A DNA stretch of 64,000 nt, from contig NZ_CP110973.1 in the NCBI RefSeq assembly GCF_026248825.1, forward strand, positions 4,671,501 to 4,735,500, in the 5' to 3' direction. Both the position numbers and the translations under genes were made by a program. The notes below the pieces were generated by a model that saw nothing but the letters and a program-made list of their open reading frames with translations, did no database searches and had not been told where the DNA came from. Origin of the DNA: Larkinella insperata. GTDB taxonomy: Bacteria; Bacteroidota; Bacteroidia; Cytophagales; Spirosomataceae. This document shows, in pieces, positions 25,535 to 33,197 of the stretch. Position 1 is the stretch's first letter, and each line of letters opens with the position of its first letter.

Positions 25535-25987
25535 TTACTGCAAACGCTCACTTCCGTCGGCGTGCCGGTCGAGAAACGTGCTTTCGGTGTGGCGAATCAC
25601 TTCGTCGCACTGCGCACAGGCGGTTTTGCCCCGTTGCCGGAACCAGCGGCAGCGGCTGCGAATCGGGCATTCGGGTAAGGCGGCTTCAACGGTTTTTTCC
25701 CGTTGCTCCATCAGCCGGTCGACCAGCGCGCAGGCTTGTCGGGCGTCGCTCCACTGGTGGCAGCCGTTTTGGATGCACTTTCCGGCAAACCGAAACCGTT
25801 CTTCCGCCGGGCGACCCGCGCGGGCGGCTTCCACAAACGTAGTATCGATCGTGATGGGTTGCCGCAGGTACGAAATTCGTCCTTCGGCGTTGACCAGGCC
25901 GAAGAGTTGCGCACCGGGTTTGGCGATGTAACTCGGGCAAAGAAGAGAATCTTCCTTGCCCGGTTGCCGCGGTTCAGTCGGGGTCAT
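25535..25987 (-). CDS. Eight-cysteine hypothetical protein, coupled to a small upstream gene
   Basis: I do not recognise this 150-residue family. Eight cysteines stand out: Cys17, Cys71, Cys76, Cys86, Cys107, Cys113, Cys124 and Cys127, in clusters such as CIQNGCHQW and CPIRSRC, ending CAQC. The count and spacing suggest bound metal (two zinc or iron-sulfur sites); this is inference. No signal peptide or membrane helix is present, so it is probably cytoplasmic. The ATG at 25987 overlaps the stop of the upstream gene (ATGA), so the two are translated together and probably act together. Confidence 0.7.
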   Translation of the reverse strand: MTPTEPRQPGKEDSLLCPSYIAKPGAQLFGLVNAEGRISYLRQPITIDTTFVEAARAGRPAEERFRFAGKCIQNGCHQWSDARQACALVDRLMEQREKTVEAALPECPIRSRCRWFRQRGKTACAQCDEVIRHTESTFLDRHADGSERLQ

Positions 25988-26238
25988 TGCTGGAAAAGCC
26001 CTTCCCGGACCAGCTTGATTCGGATGCCGTTGATCAGTTCGTCGGGGTTGATTCTGGACTTGTCGATTTTGAATCTTCGGGCGAAGGCCAAATCCCCCTT
26101 GAGGTCGATGGCGGCCAGCTCTTTCATAACGACCTCCTGAATGCCGGATGCAATGCGGTCATGCTGCTCTTTGGTCAGCGCTACTCCTTCCAGGGCGGCA
26201 ACAAAATGCGCGGCCGCGGTTTGTGGTTTTAAATCCAT
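25984..26238 (-). CDS. Small hypothetical protein (84 aa), partner of the eight-cysteine protein
   Basis: This is a short helical soluble protein with no cysteine and no signal. It starts at an ATG at 26238 (MDLKPQTAAAHFVAAL) and ends in a basic segment (FARRFKIDKSRINPDELI). Its stop overlaps the start of the next gene by four bases. I do not recognise the family. The strict coupling argues that both are real. Possible roles, such as a carrier or accessory subunit, are guesses. Confidence 0.65.
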   Translation of the reverse strand: MDLKPQTAAAHFVAALEGVALTKEQHDRIASGIQEVVMKELAAIDLKGDLAFARRFKIDKSRINPDELINGIRIKLVREGLFQQ

Positions 26239-26375
26239 GATGTAGAAAAAGTTGAGGTAACTAACTGATTCAAAGGTAGAAGTTGCTGTTAGTCAGCGGT
26301 AGAGCAGGACTACGCGTTTTGACAGTGAAGTATATTTACGGGGAAAAGCGTAGTTTCTCGGGCGTAGAAGGGGCA

Positions 26376-26405
26376 ATAAAAAAGCCCCGCCGAAGCGGGG
26401 CTTTT
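26376..26405 (-). terminator. Rho-independent terminator of the THX gene
   Basis: A perfect 11-base GC-rich stem (AAAAGCCCCGC at 26380-26390, GCGGGGCTTTT at 26395-26405) closes on a CGAA loop (TTCG on the minus strand). On the minus strand it runs into T residues. It lies 18 bases after the THX stop codon. Confidence 0.9.
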
Positions 26406-26423
26406 CAGGTGAAAGGTGGGTGC

Positions 26424-26540
26424 TTATTCTTTCACTGTTTGGTCGGATTTTCCTTGTGAGTTCGTTAGTTGCGGACGTTTTTTCCCGTAAGAACCGCGCC
26501 AGATTTTACCACGTTTGGTTTTGACATCTCCTTTTCCCAT
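26424..26540 (-). CDS. 30S ribosomal protein THX (38 aa)
   Basis: The minus strand encodes a 38-residue very basic peptide from the ATG at 26540 to a TAA at 26424. It reads MGKGDVKTKRGKIWRGSYGK and continues to QTVKE. The N-terminal half is the THX signature: MGKGD, KTKRGKI and WRGSYGKKRP. THX is a small protein bound in the head of the 30S subunit in Thermus and is common in Bacteroidota. The gene is too short for many gene callers. Its own terminator follows directly. The C-terminal tail (QLTNSQGKSDQ...) is longer and less basic than in the shortest forms. Confidence 0.9.
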   Translation of the reverse strand: MGKGDVKTKRGKIWRGSYGKKRPQLTNSQGKSDQTVKE

Positions 26541-26759
26541 GATCAGAAAGATTAGTTTTACAGATGAAACAGATCCCGATTAACGGGTACTTAAGAATAA
26601 AAATCCTAGTTAATCATTAAATCGCACTATTCAAAATGAGTCGGTAGTGGTTGTCTGGTTGTTTTGCTTCCGGCTGATTTTCAGGCAATCGGGCTTTCCT
26701 TTCTAAACATCTGCCGCGGAATTGAGTTAGCCTACAAACAACTGTTAAAAACTACACGC

Positions 26760-27539
26760 ATGACAAGTAATAAAACAGCAGTTTCGGCAACTTCCGGAAT
26801 CGGCCAGCTTGAACCGGAAGTAAGTGGATCAAGCCAGATCAACGTCGGGGAGGAAGAACGGGTCTGGTCGACCGTCGCCGGCGGATTGTTGCTGACGTAT
26901 GGCCTGAAACGGGCTTCCCTTAGTGGAATTCTGCTGGCGGCTGCGGGGGGGTACTTGGCCTACCGGGGCATGTCCGGGCATTGTCCCGTGAGTGAGCGAA
27001 TCGGCCGTAACACGGCCGGCGAACAGGCCGGACCCATTCAGCCCATTGAAATTTCGGCCAGTCAGACCGTTTACAAATCGCGCGAAGAAGTCTATCAGTT
27101 CTGGCGGCAACTGGAAAACCTGCCCCGGTTTATGTCGCACCTGAAAGAGGTTCGCCAAGTGGATTCAACGCATTCACACTGGGTTGCGCAACTCGGGGAA
27201 GGAAAAGTAGCCGAAACGGTTGGCTCGGTGGCTTGGGATGCTCAGATTATTCACGAAACACCCAACGAACGGCTGGTCTGGAAATCGGTGGAAGGGGCCA
27301 GTATCGATAATGCGGGTGAAGTCCGGTTTACGGATTCGCCGGATGGCTTCGGAACCCAAATTCACGCGACTATTCTTTACCGTCCGCCGGTTGGTCACCT
27401 TGGAGGGGCCATCATGAAGATCTTCAACCCGGCTTTTTCTCAACTGATTGAGCAGGACCTGCGCCGGTTTAAGGAGGTAATCGAAAAAGGCGATCAAACC
27501 ACCATTCAGCAGTCGTCTTCCGAAGTCGCCCAGCTGTAA
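26760..27539 (+). CDS. SRPBCC-domain protein with N-terminal DUF2892-like membrane segment
   Basis: I take the ATG at 26760 (MTSNKTAVS) as start, giving 259 residues; an in-frame TTG at 26664 is unlikely. Residues of about 40-75 hold a short hydrophobic region (TVAGGLLLTYGLKRASLSG then ILLAAAGGYLAYRGMSGHC), similar to the DUF2892/YgaP-type membrane hairpin. From about residue 100 comes a START-like SRPBCC ligand-binding domain: VYKSREEVYQFWRQLENLP, then VGSVAWDAQIIHETPNERLV. This arrangement is common in bacterial 'cyclase/dehydrase' membrane-anchored proteins. The ligand is unknown. Confidence 0.85.
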   Translation: MTSNKTAVSATSGIGQLEPEVSGSSQINVGEEERVWSTVAGGLLLTYGLKRASLSGILLAAAGGYLAYRGMSGHCPVSERIGRNTAGEQAGPIQPIEISASQTVYKSREEVYQFWRQLENLPRFMSHLKEVRQVDSTHSHWVAQLGEGKVAETVGSVAWDAQIIHETPNERLVWKSVEGASIDNAGEVRFTDSPDGFGTQIHATILYRPPVGHLGGAIMKIFNPAFSQLIEQDLRRFKEVIEKGDQTTIQQSSSEVAQL

Positions 27540-27545
27540 CGACGG

Positions 27546-27646
27546 AAAATGAACAATAAATAACAGCCAACGGGAGTCTGAAAGTGGCTGACTGATAGAG
27601 GGTTGATGAGAGTGGAATTCGTTGCTCGTTATTTATTGTTCATTTT
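27546..27646. repeat. Perfect 19-base inverted repeat with heptad-like arms
   Basis: AAAATGAACAATAAATAAC (27546-27564) pairs perfectly with GTTATTTATTGTTCATTTT (27628-27646) across a 63-base loop. As in the repeat at 22363, the arms can be read as 7-base units (AATGAAC, AATAAAT). The right arm runs into TTTTTT, so it might end transcription of the SRPBCC gene, although the loop is long for a terminator. Confidence 0.75.
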
Positions 27647-27713
27647 TTTCTTCATATGATAGGGGTACGCCGGCCAATGGCTGTCATTAGGGCGAACAGT
27701 AAACAACGCACTA

Positions 27714-28538
27714 ATGAATTTGCAACAATTGGAACGGGAGCTACTCCCGCTGACGGCCTATGCGGCTCCCGTCATTTTTGGCTCCGTACTGCTGGAATTC
27801 TGGTTGAACCGGCACGACGACGAACACCGGTACGAAAGCCAGGATTTCTGGTCGTCGGTGGGCATTGGACTGGGAAGCCTGATCATCAATGGCCTTCTGA
27901 AAACCAGCGTTTTCGGGATGGCCCTGTTTTTTTTCGAGATCATTCCCTGGCGGATCGAAACCGGGTGGTGGGCCTGGCTGCTGGCCTACTTCATCATCGA
28001 CTTCTGTAATTATTCGGCCCACTTCATTGCCCACAAACAACGCGTCTGGTGGGCGACGCACGTCACGCACCACTCTTCAGAGCACCTCAATTTTTCAACG
28101 GCTTTCCGCAATTCGTGGACGCAGCATCTAAAGCTCGTTTTTTTTATTCCGGCCTGGGCGTCGGGCATTAACCCGGTGGTGCTGCTGACCTGCTACCAGA
28201 TTAACCTGCTGTACCAGTTCTGGATTCACACCGAAATGATCGGCAGGCTGCCGGGCTGGTTTGAGTTTTTCTTTGTGACCCCTTCGCACCACCGCGTTCA
28301 CCACGGCAGCAACGACCGCTACATCGACAAAAATTTCGGCTCCTCGCTCATCATCTGGGACCGGCTGTTCGGCACGTTTCAAATCGAAGACGAAAAGCCG
28401 GTCTACGGGCTGACCAAACCGGTTGAATCCTTCAATCCCGTCTACCTGAACTTTCATGTCTGGGCCGACATCTGGCGGGATCTGCGCCACGCTCGTTCTT
28501 TCCGGGCCGTTTGGGGCATTCTTTTTGGCCCCCCCTGA
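27714..28538 (+). CDS. Sterol desaturase / fatty-acid hydroxylase family membrane enzyme
   Basis: This 274-residue integral membrane protein has about four hydrophobic helices and the di-iron histidine boxes of the family: HFIAHKQRVWWATHVTHHSS at about 103-122 (containing HxxxH and HxxHH-type pairs) and PSHHRVHHGSN at about 193-203. These coordinate two irons that activate oxygen for C-H hydroxylation or desaturation of lipids. Bacterial members act on sterol-like, hopanoid, carotenoid or alkylglycerol lipids; the substrate is unknown. An SDR and an epimerase-type gene follow on the same strand and may belong to the same lipid modification. Confidence 0.9.
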   Translation: MNLQQLERELLPLTAYAAPVIFGSVLLEFWLNRHDDEHRYESQDFWSSVGIGLGSLIINGLLKTSVFGMALFFFEIIPWRIETGWWAWLLAYFIIDFCNYSAHFIAHKQRVWWATHVTHHSSEHLNFSTAFRNSWTQHLKLVFFIPAWASGINPVVLLTCYQINLLYQFWIHTEMIGRLPGWFEFFFVTPSHHRVHHGSNDRYIDKNFGSSLIIWDRLFGTFQIEDEKPVYGLTKPVESFNPVYLNFHVWADIWRDLRHARSFRAVWGILFGPP

Positions 28539-28652
28539 AAGGCCGGTTGGATACTCCCCATCTTTCTGTTTCTCATTTCCATTCAGGCAACTTAATAGCG
28601 GCTTCATGCATCTTAGGCGTTGAGCGGCTGTCTATCCACAAGTAATTTTATC

Positions 28653-29447
28653 ATGAAAAAATACGTGCTGATTACCGGGGCCAGCGCCGGTTTAGGAAAA
28701 GCATTTGCCCTCGAACTGGCCCGCCAGGGGCAGAATCTGATTCTGGTGTCGTTGCCCCACGAAAATTTGGAAGCATTGGCGCAACACATTCGGCTGACCT
28801 GCAACGTGAGCGTGTCGTATTACGAAACCGACCTGTGCCAGCGTACCAACATTGAAGCGCTGGTAGCCTGGCTTCAGGCTGGGCGGTTCGAAATTTTTTA
28901 CCTGATCAACAACGCGGGCATCGGTGGTTCGCAGGCGTTCGATCAGGCCGATACCGGGCGCATTGAGCGGATTCTCCAGTTGAACATCATCGGAACCTCG
29001 CTGCTGACCCGCCTGGTTCTTCCATTTCTGCTGAAGTTTCCCCAATCCTACATCCTGAACGTGTCCAGCATGGCGGCTTTTTCGCCCATACCGTACAAAA
29101 CCGTTTACCCGGCTTCCAAGGCGTTTATTTATTCTTTTTCGCTCGGGCTGCGGGCTGAACTCAGTGCGCTGGGGGTGCAGGTGAGCGTGGTCCATCCCGG
29201 CCCGATGCCGCACTCGCCCGAAAACCAGGCCCGGCTGAGCAGACACGGTCGGCTGGGTCGGATGGCGACCGTGCCCCTCGAACTGATTGCGCGCACGGCC
29301 CTTCAGCGGGTGCAGCAAGGACAACCGGTTATTATTCCGGGCTGGACCAACAAGTTTGGCTACTGGATGACGCGCTGGATTCCGTGGTCGTGGCGCCAGC
29401 CGCTGATGGTATCGATGCTTCGGAAAGAACTAACGCCGACGGTATGA
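28653..29447 (+). CDS. SDR family oxidoreductase
   Basis: This 264-residue short-chain dehydrogenase starts at the ATG at 28653 (MKKYVLITGASAGLGKAFA). The TGASAGLG cofactor loop lies at residues 8-15, LINNAGIGG at about 87-95, Ser in LNVSSMAAF and the Tyr/Lys pair in VYPASKAF. It belongs to the DltE/YqjQ-like group of SDRs, whose substrates are mostly unknown. Its last codons overlap the start of the next gene (ATGA), so the two are coupled. The desaturase gene ends 114 bases upstream. Confidence 0.9.
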   Translation: MKKYVLITGASAGLGKAFALELARQGQNLILVSLPHENLEALAQHIRLTCNVSVSYYETDLCQRTNIEALVAWLQAGRFEIFYLINNAGIGGSQAFDQADTGRIERILQLNIIGTSLLTRLVLPFLLKFPQSYILNVSSMAAFSPIPYKTVYPASKAFIYSFSLGLRAELSALGVQVSVVHPGPMPHSPENQARLSRHGRLGRMATVPLELIARTALQRVQQGQPVIIPGWTNKFGYWMTRWIPWSWRQPLMVSMLRKELTPTV

Positions 29448-30421
29448 AAGTCCTGTTAACGGGGGCAACCGGCCTATTGGGGGTGCATGTGGCCGGTGAG
29501 CTGCTCCGGCAGGGGTATGCCGTCAAAGCCGTATACCGTTCGTTTCCCCGGCAGATGAACAAGCTGCCTTGGTTTAGCGACATCGAATGGGTGAAAGCCG
29601 CCATCACCGAACGGTCTGATCTGGAAACGGCCCTGACTGATTGCCAGGCCGTCATTCACGCAGCCGCCCGCACTGATCCTTACCCGACCGATCTGGCGGC
29701 TTATTACGACGTCAACGTGGGCAGCACGGAGCACCTGCTGGAAATCGTTCGAAGAAGAGAGGGAGTTCGTTTGGTCTACGTCAGCACGGCTTCCGTGTTC
29801 CGGCCCGGTAGTCTGGCGAGTCCGGCCACTGAGGAAAGCCCGTATGCCTTTGACCTGATGGCGTCTGGTTACATTGCAAGCAAGTACGAAGCGCAGTTGC
29901 GTATATTAGAGGCCGTTCAGCAGGGCGTTGATGCCGTGGTGGTTAACCCGACGTTTATGCTGGGGCCGTACGATTTTAAACCGAGTTCGGGGGCGGTGAT
30001 TCGGTACGTGATGCAGAACCGCGCGGTTTTTTATCCGGGTGGGGGCGGCAAAAGCTTCGTCGATGTTCGGGATGCCGCCCGGGCGACGGTCAATGCGTTG
30101 CGGCTGGGGCGAGTCGGGGAGTGTTATTTGCTGGCGAGTGAAAACCTGTCGTATGACCATTTCTTTCCGCTGCTGGCGCACGTGTCCGGTCAGAAAAAAC
30201 ACCTGTTCCCGATGCCCGTTCCGCTCCTTCGGATGGCGGGTGACCTGGGTTCGTTCGGGGAGCGGATTTTCCGGCGCGGTTTACCCTTAAACCGGATCAA
30301 CGCCACCCTGCTGACTCAGGAAAATTACTATTCCGGCAAAAAAGCCCAGAACGAATTAGAGATGCCCACCTCACCGGTCCGCCGGGCGATGGAAGATGCC
30401 ATGCAGTGGTTTGGGCAATAA
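29444..30421 (+). CDS. NAD-dependent epimerase/dehydratase family protein
   Basis: The ATG at 29444 overlaps the SDR stop and gives 325 residues with an immediate Rossmann start (MKVLLTGATGLLGVHVAGEL). The extended-SDR motifs are AVIHAAARTD near residues 65-74, VYVSTASVF near 107-115 and the active-site YIASKYEA near 144-151. The closest groups are dihydroflavonol-reductase-like and 3-beta-hydroxysteroid-dehydrogenase-like proteins, which would fit a lipid or terpenoid substrate together with the upstream desaturase. That link is inference. Confidence 0.88.
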   Translation: MKVLLTGATGLLGVHVAGELLRQGYAVKAVYRSFPRQMNKLPWFSDIEWVKAAITERSDLETALTDCQAVIHAAARTDPYPTDLAAYYDVNVGSTEHLLEIVRRREGVRLVYVSTASVFRPGSLASPATEESPYAFDLMASGYIASKYEAQLRILEAVQQGVDAVVVNPTFMLGPYDFKPSSGAVIRYVMQNRAVFYPGGGGKSFVDVRDAARATVNALRLGRVGECYLLASENLSYDHFFPLLAHVSGQKKHLFPMPVPLLRMAGDLGSFGERIFRRGLPLNRINATLLTQENYYSGKKAQNELEMPTSPVRRAMEDAMQWFGQ

Positions 30422-30700
30422 CCCCGCTGTCGGGTCATAGTAAAGGCTATTATAACGAATCTGCTGATAAAATTCTTATGATCAGTGGGTTATGTTATAG
30501 TGGCCTTTATTTTTTGATGTTCTACCGAATTAGCCTTTCGCCCGAAGAGTCTGCTAAAGCGACATTATTGAAAAATTTATTTTTATTTAGACTGATTTAA
30601 ATATACTTTTGTTCACGATTTTTGAAGGGAGATAATTCATAAGGGAGGGAACGTAAAAGTACCTCTTGTATCCTCTCATCAAAAAAGTACAACCAGTAAA
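30422..30700. promoter_or_regulatory. Intergenic region with a candidate promoter for the receptor gene
   Basis: The 360-base gap before the receptor gene is AT-rich. TACTTTTG at 30604-30611 matches the -7 form, but no TTG lies at the right distance upstream, so the promoter call is weak. If it is used, the leader is about 165 bases and contains the two hairpins described next. Confidence 0.3.
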
Positions 30701-30751
30701 AAAAAGAGCCGAATGGCGCCAACCATCCGGCTCGTCCCGCCCAGGGCGGGA
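30701..30751. terminator. Two hairpins just before the receptor gene; the first looks like a minus-strand terminator
   Basis: Hairpin 1 pairs GAGCCGAATGG (30706-30716) with CCATCCGGCTC (30723-30733), with one mismatch; on the minus strand it runs into a long U run (A tract from 30698 to 30705). Hairpin 2 is the palindrome TCCCGCCCAGGGCGGGA (30735-30751). They end 30 bases before the ATG at 30782. In the plus direction there is no U run, so this is not a normal terminator for the gene upstream. Confidence 0.65.
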
Positions 30752-30781
30752 TGCCTTAGAACGCTGTAACATTTTAAAGCC

Positions 30782-33157
30782 ATGCAAATTAATAAAATTT
30801 TGCGTGCGTGGAGTCTTTGTGCCTTGACAATTCCGGTTTTTGCGCAAAGCCCTACTGCAAGCCTGTCGGGTCAGGTACGCTCGGAGGAGGGGGAGCCTCT
30901 GCCCGGCGCAATTATTTCCCTGACCGGGTCCTCCAAAGGTACGTTCACGGATGCCAACGGCGTTTACCACCTCGGCCAGTTAGCCGCTGGTACCTACCGC
31001 GTTACGGTTTCTTTTCTGGGCTACCGGAAGCACACCCGGGAGCTTTCGCTGCGGGAAGCCCAGCGCACCAAGCTGGATTTTCGGTTGCAATCCGACACCC
31101 GCGAGCTCGAAACGGTTTCGGTTATCGGGCGGACGGAAACCCGGGAAGTCAGCCGCCAGGCGTATAACGTGACGGCCGTGGATGCCAGAAAACTGCAGAA
31201 CTCCACGCTCGATTTGTCCCACGCCCTGGACCGGGTTTCGGGCGTTCGGGTGCGGGAAGCCGGGGGCGTCGGTTCCAGCATGAATTTCTCGCTCAACGGC
31301 TTTACGGGTCGGCAGGTAAAGTTCTTCATCGACGGGGTGCCGATGGACAACTTCGGCTCGTCGTTCCAACTCAACAACATTCCCATCAACCTGGCCGAGC
31401 GCGTCGAAGTGTACAAGGGCGTGGTGCCCATCTGGCTGGGTTCGGATGCGCTGGGCGGTGCGGTGAACATTGTTACCCGCACCAATCAGAATACCTATCT
31501 GGACGCTTCTTACTCGTACGGTTCGTTCAACACGCACCGGAGTACGATCAATGCGGGCTATACCGCCCGGTCGGGTTTTACGGTTCAATTAAACGCTTTT
31601 CAAAATTATTCGGACAACAACTACTGGGTTAACGTCGACGTTGCCGATATCCATACCGGCGAATACTACCGGAATCAGCGCGTCCGCCGGTTTCACGATA
31701 CCTACCACAACGAGACGGTGATTGCGAACGTCGGGGTGATGGGCAAAAAATACGCCGACCGCCTGCTGCTGGGCATTACGCTGGGGCAGAACCACGCCGA
31801 TATTCAGACCGGGGCGCGGATGGTCAGCGTATTTGGCAACTGGTATCGCCGGGGCAACATCGTCATGCCGAGCATCAAGTACCAGAAACGTGATCTGCTG
31901 GTGAAGGGGCTGAACGTCAACCTGACGGGTAATTTCAACCTGGGGCAGGAGCAGAACGTCGATACGGTGTACCGGCGCTACAACTGGTTTCAGCAGTATA
32001 AACAGTACCCTGGGCTGGGCAGTGAACGCGACCGGTCGCTTTACAAGTTTCGCAACAACAACGGCCTGGTTACGGCTAACGTGAGCTACCAAATTGACGG
32101 GCGGAATTCGCTGACGGTCAGCAATGTCTTTAACACGTTTAACCGGAAAGGCAGCGACGAGCTTTACCCGCAAAGCGCCCGGTATGAACAACCCCGTATC
32201 AATACCAAAAACGTGCTGGGCGTGGGCTACAAGTTTGATTACAGCGAACGGTGGAGTAGCTCGGCGTTTGTAAAGCATTTCGCGCAGCGCAACAAATATT
32301 CGATTTCCTACAACCCCAGCGGTAACTGGGGGGATCAAGCTTACCTGACGCAGAAAAACCGGTTTGGCAAGCTGGGGTACGGACTGGCTACCACCTATTT
32401 TGTTCAGCAAAACCTGCAACTCAAGGCGTCGTACGAAAAGAGCTACCGACTGCCCGAAACCGACGAATTGTACGGTGATTTGCTGAACCTGGAAGGAAAC
32501 ATTGAACTGGATCCAGAAACCAGCCACAACTACAACCTGGGCATCAGCTACCAGACGCACCTGCGGAAAATCCACCGCTTCAGCTTCGACGGCAACCTGC
32601 TTTACCGCAACGCCCAGGGCTTCATCCGCCCCCGGCTGAACGCCAACCAGACCAAGCAGGTGATGGACAACCTGGCCGACGTGACCAACGCCGGGGCCGA
32701 CGGTGAAATCCGGTATTCGTTCAAACGGTTCTTTACGGCCGGGGTCAACATGACCTACCAGAACCTGCGCAACAACACTAAATACGAAGACGGGTACACC
32801 GGTGTCAGCGCCCTGTACCGCGACCGGATTCCCAACATGCCGTTTCTGTTTGGAAACGCTGATGCGTCGGTTTTCTTTCAAAACGTGGGCGGCAAAGGCA
32901 ACACGCTCAGTCTGGGCTACAACCTGCTTTATGTCCACGCTTATTACCTCTACTGGCCGAGCCTGGGCAGCGACAAACTGGACATCCCCCAGCAACTGGC
33001 CCACGACGTGAACGCCGTCTACGCCATTGCCAACGGCACGTTCAACGTGGCCGTGGAGTGTAAAAACCTGCTGGATGCCCGGCTTTACGACAACTTCAGC
33101 CTTCAGAAACCCAGCCGGGGCTTCTACGTGAAGCTGCGCTATTTCGTGAGTAAATAA
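30782..33157 (+). CDS. TonB-dependent outer-membrane receptor, XusA-like
   Basis: This 791-residue receptor has a signal peptide ending FAQS near residue 23, a CarboxypepD_reg-like domain (LSGQVRSEEGEPLPGAIISL at about 29-48), a TonB-box region, the plug (ALDRVSGVRVREAGGVGSSM, then FFIDGVPMDNFGSSFQLNNI) and a barrel of about 550 residues ending in a terminal beta strand with aromatic residues (GFYVKLRYF). The plug motif GSDALGGAVNIVTR is standard for siderophore-type receptors. The next two genes, a DUF4374 lipoprotein and a PepSY protein, give the order of the XusABC xenosiderophore locus of Bacteroides thetaiotaomicron. Iron-siderophore uptake is therefore the likely role, by inference. Confidence 0.9.
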   Translation: MQINKILRAWSLCALTIPVFAQSPTASLSGQVRSEEGEPLPGAIISLTGSSKGTFTDANGVYHLGQLAAGTYRVTVSFLGYRKHTRELSLREAQRTKLDFRLQSDTRELETVSVIGRTETREVSRQAYNVTAVDARKLQNSTLDLSHALDRVSGVRVREAGGVGSSMNFSLNGFTGRQVKFFIDGVPMDNFGSSFQLNNIPINLAERVEVYKGVVPIWLGSDALGGAVNIVTRTNQNTYLDASYSYGSFNTHRSTINAGYTARSGFTVQLNAFQNYSDNNYWVNVDVADIHTGEYYRNQRVRRFHDTYHNETVIANVGVMGKKYADRLLLGITLGQNHADIQTGARMVSVFGNWYRRGNIVMPSIKYQKRDLLVKGLNVNLTGNFNLGQEQNVDTVYRRYNWFQQYKQYPGLGSERDRSLYKFRNNNGLVTANVSYQIDGRNSLTVSNVFNTFNRKGSDELYPQSARYEQPRINTKNVLGVGYKFDYSERWSSSAFVKHFAQRNKYSISYNPSGNWGDQAYLTQKNRFGKLGYGLATTYFVQQNLQLKASYEKSYRLPETDELYGDLLNLEGNIELDPETSHNYNLGISYQTHLRKIHRFSFDGNLLYRNAQGFIRPRLNANQTKQVMDNLADVTNAGADGEIRYSFKRFFTAGVNMTYQNLRNNTKYEDGYTGVSALYRDRIPNMPFLFGNADASVFFQNVGGKGNTLSLGYNLLYVHAYYLYWPSLGSDKLDIPQQLAHDVNAVYAIANGTFNVAVECKNLLDARLYDNFSLQKPSRGFYVKLRYFVSK

Positions 33158-33197
33158 TCCCTTCGAGTACCCATACAATCAATCCCCTCTTTCAAAC

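Noticed and set aside
26664..26759. TTG start that would lengthen the SRPBCC protein by 32 residues
   Set aside because: The added residues show no family similarity, and the ATG at 26760 opens directly on the natural N-terminus.
31589..33178. A 529-residue open frame on the minus strand, opposite the receptor gene
   Set aside because: It lies wholly inside the receptor coding region in antiphase, has no domain, and arises from codon bias in a GC-rich gene.
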